A stretch of 64,000 bases of DNA from Hippopus hippopus (lineage: Eukaryota > Mollusca > Bivalvia > Cardiida > Cardiidae): contig OX328099.1 of the NCBI GenBank assembly GCA_946811185.2, forward strand, positions 71,242,714 through 71,306,713, written 5' to 3'. The notes under the pieces were generated by a model, which made no database searches, was not told the DNA's origin, and saw only the letters and a list, made by a program, of their open reading frames with translations. A program made the position numbers and the translations under genes. Positions 36,601-44,949 of this stretch are shown one piece after another. Position 1 is the stretch's first letter, and each line of letters starts with the position of its first letter.

Positions 36601-38154
36601 CAAAAATTAATACATGTAGAGTGCAATTTACCCTTCCTGTGCGGCCCCCTCCAGATTTTCCAAATTCTTCATCTGCTGACAAGCTCATGTCTGTTTTAAC
36701 AGGTGTAACAATATCCTCTTCCAGTGGTTCTTTGATATCAATCTCAATCTCTTGGACAGGCAAAGGTAATAAACCAAGATCCACTTGTGCCCTAGTCTTG
36801 TTTTCACCTCCAGTTTTATCCTCAATGAACTTTGAAGGCTTCTTCCTCACTCGTCCTGATCTGGTCACTGAAGTTATAATAACAAGAACTAAACTTATTA
36901 CAGCCCACCCTGTGTTAAGCAGCCACCTTAGGTGCACTCAGTATGTGCTTGCTTACAAAGTTCCAGCTAATTACTGGTTGTTGTCTGCGCATGTCATATT
37001 CTTTGAAGATTCGACCTGTCTGCTATGACGCATCTCCGATCCCATACACTAGGGAAAAGTAGGGCTTACACCGAAGCTATAACCCAAGCTTGTAGGGGCT
37101 GTTTTAATAAATGGCTGGTGCTAGCTGATCATAGATGAATGAATCGCACCAGGTAGCGTTTTAGTGAGAAAACTTTTATTTAAGTTTGAAATTCAAAGTA
37201 ATGGTTGTCGTTTTGAAAAAATAGTCCGGTTCTGTACCCAGAATGCCCAAATTAGATCTGTATTTGTAGAATGCCATCTAGAGGGAGATAATGAATTACT
37301 GGTATATTTCATAATGCCCGCATCCTCTGCAAGTTCAACATCTGTAATTATGTAATACAGGTTCCTTGATGAATACAGGTGACCTCTAACCTTTTACTGT
37401 TATACCACACAACAAAATTTTAGACTAGTTCTAATTGAAAGCATATGAAGATGAGAAAAGAAATGTAGATCAAATGATGAACTTTTTCCTCGAAAGGGTA
37501 GAAAACATTGTGGGAAATGGAGAAAATGCTGGTTTTCAAAAAGTCTCTCCCCCTAGGGTTGTCAAAAGTAGGGACTGTGTGGTAAAGGGTTAGGACAGGT
37601 TTTACTGAAGATGTATTAGAGAACTTCTAAAAAATTTATCTCCCATAAGTCAGTAACCTGGCAACCCTTAAAACAAATCTAATATGTAACGTATAACACT
37701 TTGAAAGCATGCTAATAAACTATGGATTAATATGATCTAATGTTAAAAATTGAATACAGTACATAAGAAAACACTTTGACAAAGGAAAAAGCTAGTCACA
37801 TTGAGCTACTTTGCCATAACACAGTCGTTATTCAGTTACCAGATATGGTTGCCTAAGAGTTGCATTAATCATATTCTCCTGTGTTTACGTATTCCTTTGT
37901 GTATGATCAGCTGTTGTATGAAAATAAAACTTTGAACATTATTTTTTCCTTTTTCAATAATGTACGAGTAATGGCAGGGACGAATTAACTTTAATAGCCT
38001 ACAGACGAAATTCAGCTGTAGCGTGCAAATCATCACTGATGTATGACTCTGCTTTTGTAAAAGAATAAAATTCACCTTCTTCTTCCCTGATTTGCTTTGC
38101 AGGCGGACTCGTCAATGCTTCATCTTCAGTCTCTCTCTTGCGTTTCGCAGACAT
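21501..38154 (-). CDS. HMGXB4: HMG box-containing protein 4 (HMGXB4), complete
   Basis: Nine exons on the minus strand: 38154-38076, 36867-36632, 35373-34293, 32909-32824, 28860-28782, 26827-26763, 24662-24453, 23168-23076 and 21668-21501. Every junction is GT-AG, the phases chain without a break, and the total of 2,097 bases is 698 codons plus stop; the human protein is about 600. Seen: an N-terminal basic motif ([14 protein letters not shown]), a long Ser/Pro/Lys-rich low-complexity middle in one 1,081-base exon, a single HMG box split over two exons ([20 protein letters not shown], then [15 protein letters not shown]), and the family's C-terminal domain ([27 protein letters not shown]). 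Family members are nuclear, chromatin-associated regulators linked to Wnt signalling and NURF. The gene is convergent with UHRF1. The start is the only in-frame ATG of exon 1. Confidence 0.94.
21711..21805. repeat. Partial MITE related to 62450-62611
   Basis: TTCACAAACCATTCTTAAAA, then TTTTTTGTCTAATCCTCAAGA and TTTGAAAGCAACACAACTTC match the left half of the element at 62.45 kb. It lies just upstream of the last HMGXB4 exon. Confidence 0.55.
22707..22930. repeat. Reference copy of the TTAA-flanked hairpin MITE family
   Basis: Ends are TTAACCCATTACCACACAAT and TTTGGTAAAGAGTTAA. The centre is a hairpin of about 31-base arms: GGAGAAAATGCTGGTAACC against its mirror, flanked by AACAATGTGG / CCACAATGTT. 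TTAA plus CCC..GGG ends is the piggyBac pattern. Other copies: 1322-1539, 3067-3296, 3563-3717, 5225-5374, 8923-9072, 10018-10248, 11037-11274, 15680-15889, 16806-17066, 20303-20554, 21870-22066, 22136-22356, 23525-23734, 27686-27909, 28946-29178, 30350-30545, 32536-32795, 34002-34273, 36326-36520, 37392-37592 and 60948-61153. Boundaries are approximate. Confidence 0.8.
22980..23070. repeat. Dispersed repeat flanking HMGXB4 exon 8
   Basis: GCAACCTTGCAGTCGTCAAG and AACATTTGGCATGAAGATA recur with few changes at 61912-61965. It begins within 10 bases of the exon 8 donor. Confidence 0.5.
23076..23168 (-). CDS. HMGXB4: HMGXB4 exon 8, C-terminal domain
   Basis: [20 protein letters not shown] is nearly the family consensus of the HMGXB4 C-terminal domain. 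31 codons, phase 0. Confidence 0.93.
23735..24452. other. HMGXB4 intron sequence, nothing recognised
   Basis: Between exons 7 and 8. Unique-looking AT-rich DNA with no placeable repeat or conserved frame. Confidence 0.4.
24453..24662 (-). CDS. HMGXB4: HMGXB4 exon 7
   Basis: Starts [13 protein letters not shown] (end of HMG helix 3 and basic tail), then a Val/Pro/Lys-rich linker to NVPLK; 70 codons, phase 0 on both sides. Confidence 0.9.
24685..25524. repeat. Hairpin MITE split by a Helentron-like insertion
   Basis: The left part (24685-24745) ends inside GAAAACATCGTG and the right part resumes AAAGGAGAAAATGCTGCTAA at about 25364, ending TCTGGTAAAGAGTTAA. The junction is within an A-run, the same target type as 17823 but in the opposite orientation. 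Confidence 0.65.
24746..25363 (-). mobile_element. Helentron-like element nested in a MITE
   Basis: Minus-strand 3' type end at right: CTGGCCTTCGGCCAGTGGAG followed by CTAA. At left is the hairpin GAGGCGCTTGAGCGCCTGTA. Internal blocks AAGGAACATTCCTG and GACGGACAGACGGACGCACG are typical of the group. Confidence 0.6.
25735..26244. repeat. Two hairpin MITEs sharing one TTAA
   Basis: Copies 25735-26019 and 26016-26244 meet at a single TTAA (26016-26019). The second has a perfect-looking central hairpin; the first is more diverged. Confidence 0.7.
26274..26333 (+). repeat. GAAT microsatellite
   Basis: About fourteen GAAT units interrupted once by GAGATGAA. HMGXB4 intron. Confidence 0.95.
26763..26827 (-). 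CDS. HMGXB4: HMGXB4 exon 6, second half of HMG box
   Basis: [20 protein letters not shown]: the conserved W and LPEKEK of helix 2 to helix 3. 21 full codons after the split one; donor GTAAGT. Confidence 0.93.
27005..27557. repeat. Hairpin MITE interrupted by a SINE
   Basis: MITE left part to about 27180; the right part resumes 27485 (TTTACAATGCTTCTTCCC). The interrupted hairpin arm ends TATGATGTTT on one side and restarts TTGATGTTTT on the other. Confidence 0.6.
27177..27485 (-). mobile_element. tRNA-derived SINE, family A
   Basis: Minus orientation: the tail GATTGATTATATGGTGCTTA is at left, the body CCTATCCATGCTTTCCTGGA is in the middle, and a partly rearranged tRNA head (AGGGATCAAACCCACGACCC) ends at the right. 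TGATGTTT occurs on both sides, a probable target duplication. Confidence 0.75.
28110..28781. other. HMGXB4 intron sequence, no feature called
   Basis: AT-rich. A stretch at 28130-28330 has the look of a dispersed repeat (GCACCATAACTGAAAGGGCC) but no second copy is in the window. Confidence 0.35.
28782..28860 (-). CDS. HMGXB4: HMGXB4 exon 5, first half of HMG box
   Basis: [20 protein letters not shown] then AENPGI. The aromatic and Pro positions of HMG-box helix 1 are visible. Ends one base into an Asp codon. Confidence 0.92.
29487..30309 (-). mobile_element. Helentron-like element, diverged outer end
   Basis: Left end ACAAGAGGGCCATGATGGCC plus TGTATCGCTCCACTGGC; right end GGACGGATGGACCTTCAGTG then CCAGTAAAAAAC instead of the usual GGCCAGTGGAGCTAAAAA. 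Internal AAGCTACATGCAAAATTTGG units match 30985-32291. Confidence 0.55.
30595..30877 (-). mobile_element. Short Helentron-like element
   Basis: Right end CTGGCCTTCGGCCAGTGGAG then CTAAAAA, preceded by GGATGGACGCACAACGGACA. It also contains a GAGCACGTTGTGCTC hairpin followed by AAATGAGCTAAAAA at 30769-30798, so it may be one element inserted next to another's end. Confidence 0.5.
30900..32291 (-). mobile_element. Helentron-like element with about seven 140-bp units
   Basis: Right end GGCCTTCGGCCAGTGGAGC then TAAAAAA after a run of GGAC (32204-32232). Body units share CCCATGTAAAACTTGT, GACCCCAGGGCTATAATTTG, GGTCCACTAGATAAAGCTAC and ATGCCAAATTTGGTAGCCC. The same units fill 50272-51350 on the other strand. 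No clear left terminus was found. Confidence 0.6.
32824..32909 (-). CDS. HMGXB4: HMGXB4 exon 4, Lys-rich
   Basis: Two bases finish a Glu codon, then [18 protein letters not shown] and EVAKDIDK; 28 codons, ending phase 0. Chosen because acceptor, donor and phase all fit between exons 3 and 5. Confidence 0.82.
33390..33712 (-). mobile_element. tRNA-derived SINE, family A, well preserved
   Basis: On the minus strand it reads GAGTCCCGGTAGCTCAGTCA (box A), GGTTCGATCCCTGGCTACG (box B), a body of about 230 bases, and a tail GTTAAACACCATACAATCAA. HMGXB4 intron 3. Confidence 0.85.
34293..35373 (-). CDS. HMGXB4: HMGXB4 exon 3, low-complexity middle
   Basis: 360 codons rich in Ser, Pro, Thr and Lys with nuclear-localisation-like basic runs ([15 protein letters not shown]) and acidic patches ([15 protein letters not shown]). 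It has no folded domain I recognise and ends one base into the next codon. Confidence 0.9.
35621..35786. repeat. 166-bp near-perfect palindrome
   Basis: Arms of about 83 bases meet at 35703/35704 (TTAGAAAATATTTTCTAA). The arm is half of a hairpin MITE (GAAATGATG..TTTGTCTTCGAAAGG), so the MITE half is present head to head with itself. Confidence 0.85.
35819..36311. repeat. Hairpin MITE interrupted by a SINE with target duplication
   Basis: MITE 35819-35974, SINE, then MITE remainder to about 36311. TCAGGGTCGTTAAA before the SINE and TCAGGGTTGGTAAAA after it are copies of the same MITE position. Confidence 0.75.
35975..36283 (-). mobile_element. tRNA-derived SINE, family A
   Basis: Tail TTGATTGATATGGTGTTTAA at left and tRNA head at right (minus strand GCCGAGCTCTGGTAGCTCAG, box B GGTTCGATTCCTGG). 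A 14-base target duplication is described in the enclosing MITE entry. Confidence 0.8.
36632..36867 (-). CDS. HMGXB4: HMGXB4 exon 2
   Basis: Completes the split Val codon and reads [17 protein letters not shown], similar to the basic motif near the N terminus of vertebrate HMGXB4, then an acidic stretch ending SGGGRTGR in phase 0. Confidence 0.9.
37595..38075. other. HMGXB4 intron 1 end, nothing recognised
   Basis: AT-rich DNA between a hairpin MITE and exon 1. Confidence 0.4.
38076..38154 (-). CDS. HMGXB4: HMGXB4 exon 1 with start codon
   Basis: [20 protein letters not shown] then REEE; 26 codons plus one base, donor GTGAAT. Only about 25 bases upstream of the ATG a GGAGAAATCGTCCCC array begins (38179). 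Confidence 0.88.
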
Positions 38155-38178
38155 ATTGTTTTTAAAATACCTGTGTCA

Positions 38179-38279
38179 GGAGAAATCGTCCCCTGGAGAA
38201 ATCGTCCCCAAACTGCTTGGGGACTGTTTTTCTGGAGAATTCGTCCCCTGGGGACGATTTCTCTGGAGAAATCGTCCCT
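38179..38279 (+). repeat. Terminal motif array, GGAGAAATCGTCCCC
   Basis: Four direct units and one inverted unit within 101 bases. Read on the minus strand, the array edge gives TTTCTCCTGACACAG, a plausible splice acceptor just before the HMGXB4 start codon. Confidence 0.8.
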
Positions 38280-38720
38280 AAAATAAATTTTGGCATATTC
38301 ATTATTCATATACAGTTTTGCTTTTAAAGTTGTCCTTGAAAATATTTTTTTTTTCATTTTTTTTTAACTTAAAATTTAAGTTTAGGCTAGATCTATATTG
38401 ACTTGTGTTATGGTTTTCTTAACTCAAGAGGGATTTCATAACATTGTCATTGTTTATAAAACAAATTTCACACTGACATTTTGTTGTTCACACCTTTCAG
38501 AGATAGCTTACACCTGCAAGATTTTTAAATTTTTCTCTTTGTTTGAATTTGATTTTTTAACTATTATGAAATATTCACACAAAAAAGTAGTCATCCGGTC
38601 ATTAACTGTATAATATGAACAGATATGAACAGAACTGATCAGAACAGAATTTTATTGCTGTAAGTTACGACAAATACCTCTGGCAAACATGATGAAATGT
38701 ATCGTGATAATATGCCCGCA

Positions 38721-38939
38721 TCTCTCTCGCTCTCTCCCTCTCTCTCTCTCTCGAATCACTCGGCAAGGGAAATAAATTTTTATGTTTTAGTATGATTTTT
38801 CGTCCACAACTCTGTCTTTCCCGTCTCAGTAGATCTCTCAATCTTTTCTCTCTTGCCTCTCAATCATATGGCACGGCTGTTCATTTGTTTTATGATGGAT
38901 TTTTGCCCATAGATCTCTCTCTCTCTCTCTCTCTCTCTC
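38721..38939 (+). repeat. Two CT microsatellite runs
   Basis: CT-rich 38721-38752 and a pure CT run 38913-38939, with related flanking text (GGCAAGGG / AGGGCAAAAG). The reverse GA run is at about 43020-43052 in the opposite arm of the enclosing element. Confidence 0.85.
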
Positions 38940-39474
38940 ACAGGGCAAAAGAAATTAACCTTTTTGTGTGTGTCTGGGTGTCTGTAAATTGTACACTCTT
39001 CAAATAGCAGGGTTTATGTTTTACAGTGTCTGGTTCAATTCTGGTCGTTTGATCACGAACATGTTCATTGTTTTGATCCCCGTAAGAGTGCTTATTAACT
39101 CAAATTCCTAGATTCTACATGTACGAGGGTTGATCAATAAATTCGTGGACACCGTCGATATCTCTGTTACAAATAATTGCACTGCTATTGAATTTTACTA
39201 TTTTGTAGGACCATAAAATGACAATACATGTGTGCAAATTCTAACAGAACTTCATTGTGGCCAGTATATGGATGCTACGAATCACCATGGCAACCCAGAG
39301 CAGTAAGACCACTGCAGCTCGTAATTATATATTCTTGAGAATGGCACATCATTAGAATTAAGACTAATTTTGGTGCGCATTCGCACATAACAGAAATGAT
39401 GTCAACATCATTGCATAATGTCTTCAGAACTGGAAAAAAACAAGCGTTCATAATTGTTATCTTGTTTTGTTAAC

Positions 39475-40685
39475 GATGTCACTGGAGACAGGGGTGTGTG
39501 TGTCAGAGTGACATGCGACATCATTAGAGCAAAGAGCTGTGATAAAGTTTTGTGTGAAATTAGGAATGACGCCACAACAGACTAAACAGAATATTGAGAA
39601 GGTCTCTGGAAAGGAAAACATATGTCAATCACTGATTTACAAGTGGCACAAGAGATTCGGTGAGGGCAGAGAGGACACTGAAGACAATCAAAGGTGCAGT
39701 CGACCAACGGAAAAATGGAGTAACGGCAATGTTCTTTAGGTAAAAGAGGTGATGGACAGGGATAGGCGGACAACAATTAGGAAACTGTGCGACGAAACAG
39801 GCTTGAGTTATAGTCCTGTTCGGAAGATATTGACTGCAGATCTGAATATGAGATGATTAAGTGTGAGATGGGTACCTAGGATACTGTCAGAACAGGAGAT
39901 GGAAACAAGAGTGGGGCATAGTCAGCGGTTTCTGAGACGATACAAACGGGGAGGCCAGCGATTTCTCAACAGGATTATCACTACCGACGAAACCTGGCTT
40001 TATTATTATGATCCAGAGACGAAGCAACAGAGTAGCCAGTGGAAGAACTCTGATTCACTGCCGCCGAAGAAAGCTCGGGCCAGTAGATTGATGGGAAAAC
40101 ACGTTTATCATTTTTTTCAATAGCCGAGGACTGCTGCTGTGCCACGCCATGCCATGTGGTGTGACGGTGAATGCCGAGTACTACTCGAAGGTAGGAATAT
40201 TTTTAATAATTGTTTCTACCATTAAGTATACTACTGTTAGTAGTAGTTGTAGTAAAACAGTGATTTTACAGTTTTAAGACGGATCTTTGCAATTTCAGGT
40301 CATCCGTCGTAACCTACTTACAGCAATACAACAGAAGCGGCCAGATGTTTACGCTGTCTTGGATAACATTATTCTGCACCAAGACAACGCTCCGACTCAC
40401 CGAGCAGTGGAAACCCAGACAACCATCACCATCCAGCTAGGGGCCGAGATCTTGGAACACCCACCATACTCACCTGACCTTGCGCCCTGCGATTTTGCCT
40501 TGTTCCCCAAGTTAAAGGCCGAGTTAAAGGGTCACAGGTTTACAGGCTTCGACGACCTACAGAGCAAGGCACTTGTGGTGTTGAGATCTTTCAACAAGTC
40601 GTTTTATGCAAACATTTTAACTCAGTGGGTGCATAGACATGAATGCTGTGTGGACGCTAATGGTTATTACTTTGAGAAAATGTAA
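39475..40685 (+). pseudogene. mariner transposase, broken, with an intron-like gap
   Basis: A DD-D type mariner transposase cuts and pastes the element. Seen: the N-terminal helix-turn-helix region (EQRAVIKFCVKLGMT, SLIYKWHKRFGEGRED), then TTDETW (Asp at 39985), HQDNAPTH (Asp at 40383) and YSPDLAPCDFALFP (Asp at 40491). There are 35 residues between the last two Asp; classic mariners have 34. In-frame stops interrupt it near 39737, 39854 and 40121, and the frame changes between about 40110 and 40170. The segment 40191-40298 (108 bases, GTAGGA..TTTCAG) contains a stop and, if removed, joins NAEYYSK to VIRRNLL in frame, as expected for the family. Not functional as it stands; the start codon is uncertain. 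Confidence 0.85.
40191..40298 (+). other. Intron-like segment inside the mariner transposase
   Basis: Flanks: TCGAAG before GTAGGAATA, and TTGCAATTTCAG before GTCATC. 108 bases, AT-rich, with an in-frame TAA. Protein similarity is continuous only when it is skipped. Confidence 0.7.
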
Positions 40686-41042
40686 CATTGACGTCGTTTT
40701 TGACGTTATTTTGTGCTTGATCTGCGGTGATCTCATTGATATGGGTGTAATAAATTCTTGTTTTTGTGTAAACTTACTGTAATTTTTATGTGAAAATTCT
40801 ACACCATATTCATAAAAGATCTATTTTCTACAATTTTCGCTTTGTTTTTAAATACAAAACAAAGCCTTTGCGGGCGGTGTCCACGAATTTATTGATCAAC
40901 CCTCGTACAAGTAACCCTTTTCCTTGACGATTCTGTGTTCAAAGAAACACTATAGAAATCATTAAGCAAAAGGTTGATTTAATCAAAACATTCACCACAA
41001 CTTTTTTTGTCCTTGCACATAATCTTAAATTTGAAACAATCT

Positions 41043-41126
41043 TTTCTACAAATATAGAAAACATTGCTGAAAAGGAGGAAATACAGTCATGTACACTTAA
41101 CTATGGCTTTTTTCTTTCCCAACATT
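41043..41126. repeat. Hairpin MITE fragment interrupted by Helentron-like element
   Basis: ATAGAAAACATTGCTGAAAAGG left arm; the right arm is cut where TTTTTAGCTCACCTGAGC begins. Confidence 0.5.
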
Positions 41127-42758
41127 TTTAGCTCACCTGAGCACAACGTGCTCAAGGGTAGCTTTTAGGATCACCCTGTATCCGTCGTGCGTTGTCTGTC
41201 GTCAACAATTCTTTAAACATCTTCTCCACCTAAACGGTTTGGCCAATTTGGACCAAACTTGGCTGGAATGTTCCTTGGGAGGTCCTCTTTCAAATTTGTT
41301 CACAGAATTTGATTCCATCAAAAACTCTGGTTGCCATGGCAACCAACTGGAATTTTCTTAGAAATTCTTTACAAATCTTCTCCTCTGAAACCGCAGGTCA
41401 GATTTTGAAATAATTTCACAGAAATGTTCCTTGGGTGACCCTTTTCAAAATTGTTCACGAAATTTTGATCCGTCGAAAAACATGGCCGTGGTGGGGGGGG
41501 GGGGGAGCTCTTAGCACTCGTGTGGTGTCAACAATTCTTTAAACATCTTCTCCTCCTAAACCGCTGGGCCAATTTGGAATGTTCCTTGGGAGGTCCTCTT
41601 TAAAAACTGTTCACAGAATTTGATTCCATCAAAAACTCTGGTTGCCATGGCAACCAAATGGAATTTTCAAAGAAATTCTTTAAAATTGTTCGCGAAATTT
41701 TGATCCGTTGAAAAACATGGCCGTGGTAGAGGTGGTGGGGGGGGGCTCTTTGCGTCCAGCAGTGTCAACAATTCTTTAAACATCTTCTCCTCTTAAACCA
41801 CTGGGCCAATTTGGACCAAACTTGGCTGGAATGTTCCTTGCGAGGTCCTCTTTAAAAATTGTTCACAGAATTTGATTCCATCATAAACTCTGGTTGCCAT
41901 GGCAACCACGTGGAATTTTCAAAGAAATTCTTTAAAAATCTTCTCCTCTGAAACCGCTAGTCAGATTTTGAAATAATTTCACATAAAAGTTCCTTTGGTG
42001 ACCCTTTTCAAAAGCTCTCTGCGAAATTTTCATCCGTCGAAAAACATGGCGGGGGTGGGCTCTTTGCACTGTATTGACTTAAAGAGATTCTTTGAAATAC
42101 TTTTCTTCTCTTAAAACGCTCGTCAGATTTTGAAATGATTTCACAGAAACGATCCTTATATTATGCCCCTTTTTTAGATATGCTGTTTTTGAAGAAAACA
42201 TTGAGGTATTGCCATAGCCCTGTTGTCGTCGTCTGCATTGTTGTTGTGCAAAAAACTTTGACATTTTGTTATATCTCGGCTTCCACTCAACACATGTACT
42301 TGAAACTTGGAATAATTGTTCACTAGTAAAAGAGCAACCCATACAACAAGGACAGATAACTCTAAAATCATTTTGTCCAAATTATGTCCCTTTTTTGACT
42401 TAGAATTTTAACTTACTATCCAGCACCCAACAGCCAATCGTTGGCACCCGCATGCAGTGCTCTTGTTAGACTTAATATTTTTAGCCACTATCGGGCATGT
42501 GCTCTTGTTCAAGAAATGGTTCTTGGGTGACCTATCCCAAAATTTATGTGCAGAATTCTGATTCGTCAAAAACATGGCTGTAGTGATGATTGTAGGGGTG
42601 GTGACAGATTTTGAAATGATTTTTACAGGTGACCTTTTCAAAATTGCATGGCAAAATAATGATTTTGTTTCCAAAATTTCAATACTTCAAAAAAAATTGG
42701 CTATGGTCCTCTCAAAAATTCATGTGAGTGATCCAGGGCCATCTTGGCCCTCTTGTTT
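41127..42758 (+). mobile_element. Helentron-like element with 240-300-bp tandem units
   Basis: Starts TTTTTAGCTCACCTGAGCAC with hairpin GAGCACAACGTGCTC and ends GGCCATCTTGGCCCTCTTGT. Internal units share AATTCTTTAAACATCTTCTC, GGCCAATTTGGACCAAACTT, CTCTGGTTGCCATGGCAACC and CCGTCGAAAAACATGGC, at least three times. The GTTGCCATGGCAAC block is also in 25120, 30130, 32060 and 50485. Confidence 0.65.
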
Positions 42759-43013
42759 TTTTTTCACTTTGTTTCTTGTGCTGTTTATGAGATGATATTT
42801 TTCTTTCATTTTAGCTTCCTTGATATCTTTTATAGATCCACAAAAAGCCTTTAATTAATAGGGTAATAGCCTTATATGTACTTAATTCTTTGGTAAGAGG
42901 ATGAACAATTGTAACACAGTCACTAAAATCAAATAAACTTAAAAATCAATTTCCCTTGCAGAGAAGGATTGACGAACGGAAAACCACCATACATGAAAGA
43001 AAAACCTATGCCA

Positions 43014-43056
<43 letters not shown>

Positions 43057-43486
43057 TTCATTATCATAGTATTAAAACCAGGTAAAATGGCCATATGACT
43101 ACTGTTATACAAAATCAAATTCAAACAAACAGAAAAAAAAATCTCACATGTGTAAGCTACCTGTGACAGGTGTGAACAGCTACCTGTTAGTGTGAAATTT
43201 GTTGTATAAACAATGACAGCGTAATCAAATAACTGTTGCATCAAGAAAACTGTAACACAAAGTTGATACTAAAGTAAAAATAAAACTTAACAAATATTTT
43301 TAAAGACAACTTTAATGGCAAAATTGAATATGAATTTTGAATGTGGGGACGGTTTCTCCTGGGGATGATTTCTCCAGGGGACTATTTCTCCAGCATTTGT
43401 TTTACCAATTCCAATGGGGTTACATGTACTTTTTACGGAACCCTTGAACATCTACGAATAAAATCTTTGGTACTCTTAAAGGCTCT

Positions 43487-44213
43487 GGCCTTGTTCGTCC
43501 CAAAACCAGTTCGTCCATGGGCTTGTTCGTCCCTGGGCTTATTTGCCTGGGCTTGTTCGCCCGGGCTTGTTTGTCCCACTTTTCCTTATCGATCGTAATG
43601 GAATGAACAGTGCTTTGTGCCGTCTAAAATGATTTGTTATTTAACTAAAACTTTCTCTTGGTCGTTTATTGAACTATCCTCTCTTCTCCAAGACACACTG
43701 ACAAGTTTATTGCCTTTTGTTGGCAAAGTAACATTTACCATGGGGTTGTTTCAACATGCCATTGTATTGTTAAAGCTACTATCATAACGAACACAGAGTT
43801 TGTTCGTTTGCGCTTGTTGTTCAACGCCGTATTCAATGCCATATATCAACAGCAATATTGCAGTTATATCGTGGCAGCCAGTACTACACCGCCTCTTGCC
43901 TACGGCTTACCGTCCTACAACACTCTATAAATTGAAAAGTCCATAAATATTTTCCTTTACTTTGATTTCATCTCAAAACGTTGTGATGGGGATGACTATT
44001 TTTGCACAGTTGCATATCTTAGGTTCAGTAAAATGATCCAGGATTATGTGCAGTTAACACCTTTTCGTATATACCTGTCAAAATCAGTGAAGTATGCACT
44101 ATTAACACCTTTGGTTGGCAGGTACATAAATTGGGACGAACAAGCCTCGACCAACGGGAAATCAGTTGGGACGAACAAGCCCGCACAAACGAGCCCGGGG
44201 TCGAAAAAGCCTG
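43487..44213. mobile_element. 0.7-kb element with GGCTTGTTCGTCCC arrays at both ends
   Basis: Left array 43487-43577 has about six variants of GGCTTGTTCGTCCC; right array 44132-44213 has them inverted (GGGACGAACAAGCC). Between them is about 550 bases with no coding frame; it carries a SINE-A fragment (43823-43900). Confidence 0.7.
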
Positions 44214-44442
44214 TTGCCCTCGTAAATGTCCAGTACGATAAAATGCCAAAAGGACTCCTTTTCGCAAAAAGGATCTAAAATTTTACGAAAAGAAGTCAGA
44301 GCAGATGACTCCTTTTCGCGAAAAGGACCTAAGATTTTACGGAAAAGAGTGGGTCCTTTTCTCGAAAAGGACTTTACAACCAACAAAAAAGACCCCTTTT
44401 CAAATTAGGACTTCAAAGATGTTTTCACGTAAAGATTTGTTT

Positions 44443-44690
44443 GTAGTTTCAACATCATTTGTTATATCGCGGCAGCCAGTACACCTATCTATGCTTTTCC
44501 GGAATTCATTTTAACAGTACTTCTCACAATATTCTTACCAAGGAACTGGCTGGTTTTCCAGACAACTGCCATCGAACAAATGATCAGCGGTGACAGAGGA
44601 ATGATTCCTGGACAGATATTCGTTAAACTTGGGATCCGATCCAGCGATCCATGATCTCAAGTCCTGTGCACTACCGGGTTTGACTTTACG
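44443..44690 (-). mobile_element. tRNA-derived SINE, family A, degenerate
   Basis: GTTATATCGCGGCAGCCAGT, CTATGCTTTTCCGGAATTC and TGGGATCCGATCCAGCGATC, with the tRNA head partly lost. Confidence 0.6.
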
Positions 44691-44949
44691 AAAGGAACTT
44701 TTCACTCCTTCCGTACTTTATGCTTACCTTTTTTTACTCAACGAATAAAGAATCCTTTTCACAACAGAGCTCTTTTTTCAACAAATAGGGCTTCTTTTTG
44801 CAATAGGAGTAGCTTCTTATGGTGAACATTCTGTAATGTGTTCCAGAGCCACTTGAAAAACGGTTATTCACACTTCAGAAGTGAATTTGAATCCTTTCCA
44901 AATCCATCTGGCTTTTATATATGTTTTATCCTTTTGTGACTTTATCTTT

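Larger units (their letters stand above)
39124..40905 (+). mobile_element. mariner transposon, perfect 31-bp TIRs, TA target duplication
   Basis: CGAGGGTTGATCAATAAATT and 11 further bases at 39124-39154 are perfectly inverted at 40875-40905; TA flanks both sides (39122-39123, 40906-40907). Length 1,782 bases, somewhat longer than a typical mariner of about 1.3 kb. The element is inserted inside the 38.18-43.39 kb inverted-end element. Confidence 0.93.
38179..43391. mobile_element. 5.2-kb element with long inverted ends and GGAGAAATCGTCCCC arrays
   Basis: Left end about 38179-38790, right end about 42940-43391, inverted to each other. Outermost is a short array of GGAGAAATCGTCCCC (left units at 38179, 38195, 38234 and 38265 plus an inverted unit at 38249; right units 43345-43391 in reverse). 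Inside, shared blocks appear in mirror order: TTTTAAAGTTGTCCTTGAAAA, CATTGTCATTGTTTATA, CAAATTTCACACTGACA, TAGCTTACACCTGCAAGA, TTTGAATTTGATTTT, a CT run, and GGCAAGGGAAATAAATTTTT. The interior holds a mariner (39124-40905) and a Helentron-like element (41127-42758) but no transposase of its own, so it looks non-autonomous. Its left end lies about 25 bases upstream of the HMGXB4 start codon. Confidence 0.7.

Noticed and set aside
36621..37028. 135-codon plus-strand frame
   Set aside because: Antisense of HMGXB4 exon 2 and its intron; the minus-strand product is conserved instead.
38179..43391. LTR retrotransposon flanked by long terminal repeats
   Set aside because: The terminal sequences are inverted, not direct, and no reverse transcriptase, integrase or gag-like frame lies between them.
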